This document shows positions 1 to 6,130 of a stretch of 7,793 bases of DNA, piece after piece (position 1 is the stretch's first letter; the number at the start of each line of letters is the position of its first letter). The stretch is from Chitinophagaceae bacterium (GTDB lineage: Bacteria; Bacteroidota; Bacteroidia; Chitinophagales; Chitinophagaceae). The translations under genes and the position numbers were made by a program. Under the pieces are notes generated by a model that was not told the origin of the DNA, did not search any database, and saw only the letters and a program-made list of their open reading frames with translations. The stretch is from assembly GCA_020846105.1 (NCBI GenBank), contig JADLEN010000039.1:1-7793 (forward strand), in the 5' to 3' direction.

Positions 1-199
1 ACAGTTCTATTTTGGCTTTCAAATTAGGTGTTACAGCAGAGGTGCCAAAGCCCACTTTTACAATGTCGATATATGGCCTAGCGATTGAAATGAAATTCTT
101 TACTTCCTCAAGAGAAAGGCCTTTGTCCATAATCATGGTGAGGCCATTGTTTCGCGGAATGGACGTGCGCTCAGGTATGTTTTTTAATGGAAAATTCAT
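1..199 (-). CDS. comA: Phosphosulfolactate synthase (ComA/YitD family), 5' part only
   Basis: The reverse strand reads open from the ATG at 199-197 to the window edge, giving 66 codons plus one base; the 3' part lies outside. ComA-family enzymes add sulfite to phosphoenolpyruvate to give (R)-2-phospho-3-sulfolactate, the first step of one coenzyme M pathway and a source of sulfolactate. The N-terminus carries what I recall as family hallmarks: an early PER..IPR segment (residues 9-16), GLTMIMDKGLSLEE (19-32), and YIDIVKVGFGTS (43-54) followed by VTPNLKAKI (56-64), matching the first strands of a TIM-barrel enzyme. In Bacteroidota, which lack coenzyme M, the product may instead feed sulfolactate, cysteate or sulfonolipid metabolism; that is inference. 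A perfect TACCTTTG promoter element lies 25 bases upstream. The gene is transcribed away from lpxB. Family assignment is by recalled motifs from about a quarter of the protein, without a database search. Confidence 0.85.
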   Translation of the reverse strand, partial: MNFPLKNIPERTSIPRNNGLTMIMDKGLSLEEVKNFISIARPYIDIVKVGFGTSAVTPNLKAKIEL

Positions 200-224
200 A
201 AAAAGAAATCTTAAAATATGCGCC

Positions 225-258
225 CAAAGGTAAGTGCAAATGCATAATTAAAGGACAA
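225..258 (-). promoter_or_regulatory. Bacteroidota-type promoter for the comA-like gene
   Basis: On the minus strand, positions 232-225 read TACCTTTG, a perfect match to the Bacteroidota -7 consensus TAnnTTTG. A TTG (-33-like) lies at 258-256, 23 bases further upstream, at the long end of the accepted spacing. Transcription would begin around position 218, leaving a leader of about 20 bases before the ATG at 199, which is typical for this phylum. Confidence 0.65.
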
Positions 259-278
259 TGTGGGTGCATTGTTTTTTT
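250..278 (+). other. Terminator-like hairpin in the divergent intergenic region
   Basis: Positions 250-260 can pair with 267-277 (11 base pairs including two G-U pairs) around the loop TGGGTG (261-266). The right arm merges into a seven-T run at 272-278. Read on the plus strand this resembles a weak intrinsic terminator, but no plus-strand gene ends here. It overlaps the putative -33 TTG of the comA-like promoter. It could block stray transcription between the divergent genes or be chance in AT-rich DNA. Confidence 0.3.
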
Positions 279-314
279 GGGAATAAATTAATAGTCCTTT
301 TGCTAACTTAGCAA
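276..314 (+). promoter_or_regulatory. Weak candidate promoter and palindrome ahead of the lpxB operon
   Basis: TAACTTAG at 304-311 matches the TAnnTTTG -7 consensus with one mismatch and lies 20 bases before the ATG at 332, the same distance seen for the other promoters in this window. A TTTG at 276-279 could be the -33 element, but its 24-base spacer is slightly long. An alternative -7 is TCCTTTTG at 295-302. A perfect 15-base palindrome (TTGCTAA, C, TTAGCAA; 300-314) overlaps the candidate -7 and could be an operator. No single arrangement is fully convincing. Confidence 0.35.
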
Positions 315-331
315 CTTATTTGCAAAAAAAT

Positions 332-625
332 ATGAAACGTAATAGACCTGTTGTTGGCTTTATCATTGGTGCAATAGTGCCTCTATTGGGATACCTCATT
401 GTTTATCTGATTTTTAGAAATGGTTCTCAATCATTAGAAAGCTTTACCTCTGCCTATTGGAGCAATAACAAGACTTTTGCAAAACTACTTACACTTAGTA
501 TCCTTGCCAATTTGGTGCCTTTTGTGTATTGTAACGCCAAGCGCTATGATTATGTTTCTAGAGGGGTATTTGTAGCCACAATGCTTTATGTAGTGTTTAT
601 CATTTTGCTGATGTTTGTATGGTAA
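332..625 (+). CDS. Small three-helix membrane protein of unknown function
   Basis: I do not recognise this 97-residue protein. It has a basic N-terminus (MKRNRP) and three strongly hydrophobic stretches at about residues 7-27, 49-67 and 78-96, so it is an integral inner-membrane protein. The loop after helix 1 is polar (NGSQSLESF, about 30-38) and a basic, tyrosine-containing loop (NAKRYDYVSRG) separates helices 2 and 3. I chose the ATG at 332 over an in-frame TTG at 320: it gives a normal positively charged start and follows an A-rich stretch of the kind common before Bacteroidota starts. The gene lies 18 bases upstream of lpxB in the same frame and is probably cotranscribed with it. That suggests, but does not show, an envelope-related role. 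The helix pattern and codon structure support a real gene. Confidence 0.75.
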   Translation: MKRNRPVVGFIIGAIVPLLGYLIVYLIFRNGSQSLESFTSAYWSNNKTFAKLLTLSILANLVPFVYCNAKRYDYVSRGVFVATMLYVVFIILLMFVW

Positions 626-643
626 TTATTAAAACACAGCGTA

Positions 644-1744
644 TTGAAATATTATATCATTGCAGGTGAGGCTAGTGGCGATTTGCATGGTAGCAACCTG
701 ATTAAAGAGATTTTACAGCAAGATAGCCAAGCCAATATACGTTGTTGGGGTGGTGATAAAATGCAAGATACTGGCGCCACGCTTGTGAAACATTACCGAG
801 ATCTAGCTTTTATGGGTTTTGTAGAGGTAATAAAACACCTTGGAACCATCCTTAAAAATATTACTTTTTGCAAAAAAGATGTCATTGATTTTGCGCCAGA
901 CGTGCTGGTGTTGATAGATTATCCAGGCTTTAACCTTCGTATAGCCCAATGGGCTAGGGCAAATAAAATTAAGGTCGCATACTATATATCACCACAAGTA
1001 TGGGCTTGGAAAGAAAATAGGGTAAAAACCATAAAGCAGTGTGTGGATACTATGCTTGTAATATTGCCATTCGAAGTGGAATTTTATAAAAAGTGGCATT
1101 TCGAAGTTACCTATACGGGCCATCCTTTAGTAGCAGTAATACAGCAAGAAAAAGAAAAAATTATTACAAAGCCAATAGCCGAAAAGCCATTAATAGCGCT
1201 ATTGCCGTGTAGTAGAGCGCAAGAGATAAATGTGAAATTGCCTATAATGCTTTCGGTAGTTGCTTATTTTCCTGAATACCAATTTGTAGTTGCGCAAGCG
1301 CCATCTGTGCCCGACGAATTGTTGCACCAAATTATTGGCAAGCATAATGTTCTTTTAGCCAAAGACGATACGTATAATCTGCTGAAACAGGCTACTGCTG
1401 GGCTTATTACAAGTGGTACGGCTACCTTAGAAACTGCTTTGTTTGGTCTGCCGCAAGTGGTGTGTTATAAGGGCAATCCGGTTTCTTATTGGTTAGCCAC
1501 TAAACTAGTGAAGGTAAAATACATTTCACTTGTAAACTTGATTATGGATAAACTTGTGGTAAAAGAATTAATTCAAAACGACTTGAATACCGCCAACCTT
1601 GTGGCTGCGCTTAATGATATTATAAAACCTGGCATGATGCGCCAAAAAATAATAGCCGATTATCAAAAACTTTGGGGCATTTTAGGTGCAAAGCCCGCAT
1701 CAAAAATTGCTGCTGAAAAGGTAATAGCTCTAGCAAAACCCTAA
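644..1744 (+). CDS. lpxB: Lipid-A-disaccharide synthase LpxB (GT19), TTG start
   Basis: LpxB joins UDP-2,3-diacylglucosamine to 2,3-diacylglucosamine 1-phosphate (lipid X), releasing UDP and forming the tetraacyl disaccharide 1-phosphate of lipid A. It acts on the cytoplasmic face of the inner membrane. The 366 residues fit the family's usual length. Visible motifs are [10 protein letters not shown] (7-16), IDYPGFN (91-97; D92 aligns with E. coli D98), [15 protein letters not shown] from about residue 113, a TGHPL segment near 158, the LPxSR loop (187-191) with R191, and [14 protein letters not shown] (257-270). The start is TTG at 644: the family begins precisely at [12 protein letters not shown], no in-frame ATG or GTG lies between it and the upstream stop at 623-625, and the next Met is far inside the fold. 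One oddity is Cys189, where the LPGSR motif normally has glycine. Tandem stops TAA TAA end the gene, and the next gene starts 5 bases later. Confidence 0.96.
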   Translation: MKYYIIAGEASGDLHGSNLIKEILQQDSQANIRCWGGDKMQDTGATLVKHYRDLAFMGFVEVIKHLGTILKNITFCKKDVIDFAPDVLVLIDYPGFNLRIAQWARANKIKVAYYISPQVWAWKENRVKTIKQCVDTMLVILPFEVEFYKKWHFEVTYTGHPLVAVIQQEKEKIITKPIAEKPLIALLPCSRAQEINVKLPIMLSVVAYFPEYQFVVAQAPSVPDELLHQIIGKHNVLLAKDDTYNLLKQATAGLITSGTATLETALFGLPQVVCYKGNPVSYWLATKLVKVKYISLVNLIMDKLVVKELIQNDLNTANLVAALNDIIKPGMMRQKIIADYQKLWGILGAKPASKIAAEKVIALAKP

Positions 1745-1749
1745 TAATT

Positions 1750-2814
1750 ATGAGTAAATTATTTTCAAGTTTTAAAATTAAAGAAGTAACCCTTGCCAAT
1801 AGAATTGTTGTATCGCCAATGTGCCAATACTCTTGTATTGATGGATTTGCCAATAATTGGCATCTTGTACATTTAGGCACAAGGGCTGTAGGTGGTGCTG
1901 GTCTTATTATTCAAGAGGCCACAGCTGTATTGCCTGAGGGCAGAATAAGCTATGCCGACATGGGTATTTGGAAAGATGAGCACATCGAAAAGCTTTCGGA
2001 AATCAATAAATTTATTCATGAAAATGGAGCTGTGGCTGGCATACAACTAGCACATGCTGGCCGAAAAGCAAGTGCCGAAACGGCGTGGAACGGCGGCAGA
2101 CAAATACAAGATGGCGAACACAGCTGGCCAACAGTAGCCCCTTCAGCAATACCTTTTCACGAAAAAGATAAAATGCCTATTGAGCTTAGCAAAACCGATA
2201 TTCTTACAATAATTGCTGCGTTCAAAGATGCGGCAAGAAGGTCTTTGCTCGCAGGTTTCAAAGTATTAGAAATACATGCCGCACACGGATATTTAATTCA
2301 TGAATTTTACTCGCCACTCAGCAACAAGCGTAGTGATGAATATGGTGGCTCGTTTGAAAATAGGATTCGATTTTTATTAGAAATTATTACTGCCATACAA
2401 ACAGAATGGCCAAATCATCTACCTCTTTTTGTAAGAATTTCAGCAACCGACTGGGTAGCAGATGGTTGGGCAATTGAAGACTCGGTGCAGCTCGCAATCA
2501 TACTTAAAGCCTGCGGGGTAGATTTGATAGATGTCTCAAGTGCAGCTAATATACCCAAGGCACCAATACCCCTTAGGCCCAACTATCAAGTGCCTCTATC
2601 TGCACAAATAAAGCAACAAGCAATTATTGCAACTGGTGCTGTAGGCCTTATCACTACCGCATCTCAGGCTGAAACCATTTTGCAAAACAATGAAGCCGAT
2701 CTTATTTTTCTAGGAAGAGAGCTGCTGCGCAATCCATACTTTCCGTTGCATGCAGCACAAGAGTTGGGCGACGAAATAGCATGGCCTAAACAATACGAAC
2801 GAGCAAAAATATAG
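1750..2814 (+). CDS. namA: Old Yellow Enzyme family NAD(P)H:flavin oxidoreductase, YqjM/NamA type
   Basis: This 354-residue FMN-dependent TIM-barrel enzyme belongs to the class III ('thermophilic-like') Old Yellow Enzymes, which reduce activated C=C bonds of enals, enones and nitro compounds with NAD(P)H. The class markers are present: VVSPMCQYS (20-28) with Cys25 and Tyr27 matching YqjM C26 and Y28; [14 protein letters not shown] from about residue 38; the [10 protein letters not shown] segment; HAAH with His176 and His179, the substrate-binding His pair; the [20 protein letters not shown] stretch; and [12 protein letters not shown] near the FMN-phosphate site. The C-terminus ends YERAKI, so Arg351 probably corresponds to the YqjM arginine finger (R336) that reaches into the neighbouring subunit. 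The enzyme is cytoplasmic with no signal peptide. It lies 5 bases after lpxB and 3 bases before the next gene, implying cotranscription, though no link to lipid A is known. The physiological substrate cannot be read from sequence. Confidence 0.93.
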   Translation: MSKLFSSFKIKEVTLANRIVVSPMCQYSCIDGFANNWHLVHLGTRAVGGAGLIIQEATAVLPEGRISYADMGIWKDEHIEKLSEINKFIHENGAVAGIQLAHAGRKASAETAWNGGRQIQDGEHSWPTVAPSAIPFHEKDKMPIELSKTDILTIIAAFKDAARRSLLAGFKVLEIHAAHGYLIHEFYSPLSNKRSDEYGGSFENRIRFLLEIITAIQTEWPNHLPLFVRISATDWVADGWAIEDSVQLAIILKACGVDLIDVSSAANIPKAPIPLRPNYQVPLSAQIKQQAIIATGAVGLITTASQAETILQNNEADLIFLGRELLRNPYFPLHAAQELGDEIAWPKQYERAKI

Positions 2815-2817
2815 CCT

Positions 2818-3405
2818 ATGAATACTAAGTATTTCTTCCTGATTATTTTAAGTATCTGTTTTGCAACTAGTGTAGTTGCACAACGCATAGAGGCTACGAT
2901 AATTATGGAATCTCGCTCCAACAACCCTAACGAATTGATTTATAAAAAAGGGATGCAGTTAAAGCTATCAGATTTTCAAGGACCTGTTGAAGCGGGCATG
3001 CACGCAATTGCAATGGCTTATACTGGCGTGTCTTTGCAGTATAGTGGTTCTAATAAAAATGGCATGCTTAATTTGAAAATCCAATTATATACCTCCTTTG
3101 ATAAATCAAGGTCTTGGTGTATGGAGCAGCACAAAGACGACTGGACTTTGGCGCACGAACAAAGACATTTCGATATTACAGTAATCAATGCCTGTATGCT
3201 ATACAGAGCGTTATCTTCGTTTTCGTTTAGTAAAAATTTTGAAAAAGAAATTGCTGAAATGCAAACTAAGTATAGGGTAAAAAATGAGCAAGAACAAGAT
3301 GAATACGACAAGGCAACCAATCACGGTATCAATAAAGAAGAACAAGTAGCTTGGAATAAAAAAATATCAGAAACACTATCTCAATGCGACGATTGTTTTC
3401 CTTAG
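2818..3405 (+). CDS. Secreted DUF922-like putative zinc metalloprotease
   Basis: A 195-residue exported protein. Residues 1-21 form a signal peptide (short basic start, hydrophobic core FFLIILSICFATSVV) with probable signal peptidase I cleavage between Ala21 and Gln22, the frequent Ala-Gln pattern of Bacteroidota. The mature part shows LKLSDFQGPV (about 49-58), resembling the DFxG segment of DUF922 proteins, and LAHEQRHFDIT with H113-E114-Q115-R116-H117, an HExxH zinc-binding motif; Asp119 is a candidate third ligand. DUF922/COG5661 proteins are predicted secreted Zn-dependent proteases, not biochemically well defined as far as I know. Cys101 and Cys126 flank the motif and could form a disulfide; Cys190 and Cys193 lie in a C-terminal CDDC. 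A charged helical stretch covers about 140-185. The ATG lies 3 bases after the namA stop, so it is last in this operon, followed by a terminator. Family assignment is by motif recall. Confidence 0.78.
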   Translation: MNTKYFFLIILSICFATSVVAQRIEATIIMESRSNNPNELIYKKGMQLKLSDFQGPVEAGMHAIAMAYTGVSLQYSGSNKNGMLNLKIQLYTSFDKSRSWCMEQHKDDWTLAHEQRHFDITVINACMLYRALSSFSFSKNFEKEIAEMQTKYRVKNEQEQDEYDKATNHGINKEEQVAWNKKISETLSQCDDCFP

Positions 3406-3440
3406 ATTCAGGAAAATGGTGCTTCATTGTTTGTGCTTAC

Positions 3441-3475
3441 AAAGCCTATCTATAATAAGTATGGATAGGCTTTTT
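3441..3475 (+). terminator. Rho-independent terminator after the lpxB-namA-DUF922 operon
   Basis: AAAGCCTATC (3441-3450) is perfectly complementary to GATAGGCTTT (3464-3473), forming a 10-base-pair stem with a 13-base loop (3451-3463), and the right arm runs into TTTTT (3471-3475). It begins 36 bases after the stop of the DUF922-like gene and just before the promoter element of the next operon, so it separates the two transcription units. Confidence 0.85.
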
Positions 3476-3484
3476 GCTATCTTG

Positions 3485-3492
3485 TATCTTTG
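3485..3492 (+). promoter_or_regulatory. -7 promoter element of the PIG-L/symporter operon
   Basis: TATCTTTG is a perfect match to the Bacteroidota -7 consensus TAnnTTTG and lies 21 bases before the ATG at 3514, implying a leader of about 15 bases. No TTG -33 element occurs at the expected 17-23-base spacing, because that region is occupied by the right arm of the preceding terminator stem. The promoter may therefore be weak or activator-dependent. Confidence 0.6.
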
Positions 3493-3513
3493 TCGGCCAA
3501 AGATATTTGACTT

Positions 3514-6009
3514 ATGATTTTAAGAATACAGACACTTACTTTTCTACTGCTACTTATATGCAATTTCGAAGCCACTGCTCAAGGTGGCTCTTCTGCAATT
3601 TTACAAAAAATAAAAAAGCTCAATACTGTAGGCTCTGTGCTGTACATAGCTGCACACCCCGATGATGAAAACACAAGGTTGCTAGGCTATCTTGCCAATG
3701 AAAGAAAATTGAAAACAGGCTATTTGTCGCTTACTCGTGGCGATGGCGGTCAAAATTTAATTGGAAAAGAACAGGGCGAAATGCTTGGTCTTATACGCAC
3801 GCAAGAGTTGCTAGCTGCGCGCAGGATAGACGGTGCAGAACAATTCTTTTCTCGGGCCTATGATTTTGGATATTCTAAAACTCCTGAAGAAACATTTTCC
3901 TTTTGGGATAAAGAAGCAGTGCTTGCCGATGTTGTTTGGGTTATCCGAAACTTCAAACCTGATGTTATTATTTGTCGTTTTCCTACTACTGGCGAGGGTG
4001 GCCACGGGCATCATACAGCATCTGCAATGCTTGCTGTAGCAGCATTCAAGGCTGCTGCCGACCCTACACGCTTTCCTGAGCAATTGAGTAAAACCACAGT
4101 TTGGCAAGCAAAACGTTTGTTTTGGAACACCTTTAATTTTGGTGGGCTTAATACTACTTCCGAAAATCAAATTAAATTGGATGTTGGGGGATACAATGCT
4201 TTGTTAGGTAAGTCATATGGCGAGATGGCGGCCGAAAGTCGCACTTGCCATAAAAGTCAAGGTTTTGGCTCGGCAAAAATGCGCGGTGAGCAATTTGAAT
4301 TTTTCAAACAATTAGATGGCGATAGTGCCAAGAAAGATGTATTTGAAGGCATTCAGCTCAGTTGGCCACGTTTTGCAAATACGAATTCCTTAAAGGAAAT
4401 ATTGGATAATTGTATTGCACAATTTGATGCCCAAAGTCCCGAGAAGTCAATACCAGCCTTAATTCGATTTTACAAACAATTACAAAACATTAAAAGCAAT
4501 GATGCTGCACTGATGGCGTGGAAGGCAACCAAACAGCAAGATGCTCAAGACCTAATCTTAGCTTGTGCTGGTTTGTGGATAGAAACCACTGCCAGCGATT
4601 TTGTAGCAATTCCTGGCAAAGAAATTGCTTACACCACCCAAATTGTATGTCGTAACAAAGCTACTGTTTCGCTCTCGAAAATTAGTTTTTTAAACACCGA
4701 TACTATAACCAACTTGGCGCTAAAATCAAACCAATTATATTCTTTTAAAAGAAAGGAACAATTGCAAAGCAACACCACATTCTCTAATCCATATTGGTTG
4801 TCAAGGCAACATACTGCAGGTGCTTTTATTGTCGAAAACCAAGACTTGATAGGAAAGGGCGAAAATGAAGCTGCTTTAAATGTGAATATTGACTTGGAAA
4901 TTAATGGGGAGCAGTTGCTCATCAAATCGCCAATAGTTTTTAAAAGCACCGACCCTGTAAAAGGAGAAATTTATCGCCCATTAGAAGTGTTGCCAGTTGC
5001 AACTATCAATGCTATAGAACCGGCAGTTTTGTTGCGAAATGACAAGCCAAAAGTCATCCAATTTGTTGTCAAAGCAAATGCTCAAAATGTAAAAGGTATA
5101 GTGCAAATGAACGTGTCTGAGGGCTGGGATGTGACCATTGAAAATCCAAATTTCGATTTGAAAAACAAAAATGATGAGGCTATTATTGAAGCAACAATTA
5201 TTGCCAAAGGCGATGCGAATGCTGGTGAATTGCATCCCAATTTATTGGTAGATAATGTTCGTTACAACCATCATATCCGTAGGATAGATTACGACCATAT
5301 TCCTGCGCAGTTCACTTTGTCGGCATCAATAGTAAAGCTGCAAAAAATTGATATTAAAAAAGCAGGAAAAAATATTGGCTACCTACCTGGTGCTGGCGAT
5401 GAGGTTGCATCTTGTCTTCAGCAAATTGGATATAACGTTACACAACTTACCGATGATTTATTAGCCATCACCGACCTTAAACAGTTTGATGCGATAGTGT
5501 CTGGTATTCGTGCCTACAATACTAACGACAAATTACAATCGTACCATAAAAAATTGATGAACTATGTAGCTAGCGGAGGTAATATGATAGTACAATACAA
5601 CACCAACAACCGCATCAGTACTGTGCCTCCGCAGATAGGTCCTTACCCTTTTGTGATCACTCGTGAGCGTGTAACCGACGAGCTTGCCAAGGTAAATATT
5701 TTGGACAAAAATCATGCAGCATTTAATTTCCCAAATAAAATTTCAGAAGCAGATTTTGCAAATTGGATACAAGAACGTGGTATTTATTTTGCCACAGATA
5801 GTGCCAATAATTATCAAAAATTATTGAGTATGCAAGACCCTAATGAAAAAGCAAATGAGGGCAGTTTGTTGCTTTGCAGCTATGGCAAGGGTAATTTTGT
5901 TTATACTGGATTAGCGTTTTTTAGGCAATTGCCCGCTGGAGTGCCCGGTGCGTATCGCTTGTTTGTAAACCTGCTGAGCTTGCCGCCAAACGAAACCAAA
6001 AACAATTAA
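3514..6009 (+). CDS. Exported PIG-L (LmbE-like) family deacetylase with accessory C-terminal domains
   Basis: An 831-residue exported protein with a PIG-L/LmbE zinc-dependent de-N-acetylase domain, a fold that removes acetyl groups from N-acetylglucosamine-type substrates. Residues 1-22 are a signal peptide, probably cut between Ala22 and Gln23 (ATA-Q). The catalytic domain spans about 40-330: AAHPDDEN gives H48 and D51 as zinc ligands and D50 as likely general base, and GGHGHHTAS (162-170) supplies the third ligand, probably H167. Beyond it, about 485-600 looks like a beta-sandwich resembling NEW3-type domains. Residues about 620-825 resemble a class I glutamine-amidotransferase/ThuA-like fold (IGYLPGAGDE, 621-630; VSGIRAYN, 662-669; a GGNMIVQYN strand), without a nucleophile cysteine at the expected elbow, so probably non-catalytic. 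The family is usually about 220-300 residues, so most of this protein is accessory. It is first in an operon with a miniprotein and an SSS symporter. The substrate is unknown; BshB1 and MshB are much shorter and cytoplasmic. Confidence 0.9.
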   Translation: MILRIQTLTFLLLLICNFEATAQGGSSAILQKIKKLNTVGSVLYIAAHPDDENTRLLGYLANERKLKTGYLSLTRGDGGQNLIGKEQGEMLGLIRTQELLAARRIDGAEQFFSRAYDFGYSKTPEETFSFWDKEAVLADVVWVIRNFKPDVIICRFPTTGEGGHGHHTASAMLAVAAFKAAADPTRFPEQLSKTTVWQAKRLFWNTFNFGGLNTTSENQIKLDVGGYNALLGKSYGEMAAESRTCHKSQGFGSAKMRGEQFEFFKQLDGDSAKKDVFEGIQLSWPRFANTNSLKEILDNCIAQFDAQSPEKSIPALIRFYKQLQNIKSNDAALMAWKATKQQDAQDLILACAGLWIETTASDFVAIPGKEIAYTTQIVCRNKATVSLSKISFLNTDTITNLALKSNQLYSFKRKEQLQSNTTFSNPYWLSRQHTAGAFIVENQDLIGKGENEAALNVNIDLEINGEQLLIKSPIVFKSTDPVKGEIYRPLEVLPVATINAIEPAVLLRNDKPKVIQFVVKANAQNVKGIVQMNVSEGWDVTIENPNFDLKNKNDEAIIEATIIAKGDANAGELHPNLLVDNVRYNHHIRRIDYDHIPAQFTLSASIVKLQKIDIKKAGKNIGYLPGAGDEVASCLQQIGYNVTQLTDDLLAITDLKQFDAIVSGIRAYNTNDKLQSYHKKLMNYVASGGNMIVQYNTNNRISTVPPQIGPYPFVITRERVTDELAKVNILDKNHAAFNFPNKISEADFANWIQERGIYFATDSANNYQKLLSMQDPNEKANEGSLLLCSYGKGNFVYTGLAFFRQLPAGVPGAYRLFVNLLSLPPNETKNN

Positions 6010-6013
6010 AAAT

Positions 6014-6130
6014 ATGAAAGAAGAGCAACCGCCTTTCTTGGGCAAATGGTCTAATATTTATTGGCTGTTAATTATTGTGCTTTTAGTGTTTATCTTGTTT
6101 TTAGCTGGCCTCACAAATTATTTTTCATGA
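6014..6130 (+). CDS. 38-aa single-pass membrane miniprotein, candidate symporter subunit
   Basis: The reading frame ATG 6014 to TGA 6128-6130 encodes 38 residues: a polar N-terminus (MKEEQPPFLGKWSN, residues 1-14), one hydrophobic helix at about 15-34 (IYWLLIIVLLVFILFLAGL), and the short tail TNYFS. It starts 4 bases after the deacetylase stop, and its TGA overlaps the symporter ATG in an ATGA junction (6127-6130), the hallmark of translational coupling. This packing, together with a clear protein-like pattern (proline/aromatic head, then an uninterrupted transmembrane segment), argues for a real gene rather than spacer. Other SSS transporters are known to pair with small membrane partners encoded just upstream (YjcH with ActP, YhdT with PanF, DUF4212 small subunits), all longer than this one. 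I infer a similar role but recognise no named family. Confidence 0.72.
   Translation: MKEEQPPFLGKWSNIYWLLIIVLLVFILFLAGLTNYFS

Noticed and set aside
12..233. Plus-strand 73-codon open frame at the left edge
   Set aside because: It lies opposite the comA-like gene, whose reverse-strand translation gives clear family motifs and has a matching promoter. The plus frame shows no recognisable protein features.
320..331. TTG at 320 as the start of the small membrane protein (four extra residues)
   Set aside because: The ATG at 332 is a better codon, follows an A-rich stretch, and gives a normal basic membrane-protein N-terminus.
3018..3320. Minus-strand 100-codon frame opposite the DUF922-like gene
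   Set aside because: Low-complexity Ser/Cys-rich translation typical of the antisense of a coding region, while the plus strand carries a signal peptide and HExxH motif.
3547..3561. Cys16 of the deacetylase as a lipoprotein cysteine
   Set aside because: The residue before it is Ile (LLIC), which breaks the lipobox requirement for Gly, Ala or Ser at that position. The later Ala-Gln site fits signal peptidase I.
3474..3665. Plus-strand 63-codon frame overlapping the start of the deacetylase
   Set aside because: Its frame is a shadow of the PIG-L gene, has no coherent protein pattern, and begins inside the terminator's T tract.
3811..4170. Minus-strand 119-codon frame inside the deacetylase gene
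   Set aside because: It lies wholly opposite well-conserved PIG-L catalytic-domain coding sequence. Composition is Cys/Ser/Lys-rich as expected of an antisense shadow, and no promoter is seen.
3514..6009. Assignment of the deacetylase as bacillithiol enzyme BshB1
   Set aside because: BshB-type enzymes are cytoplasmic and about 220-240 residues. This protein is exported and 831 residues with extra domains.
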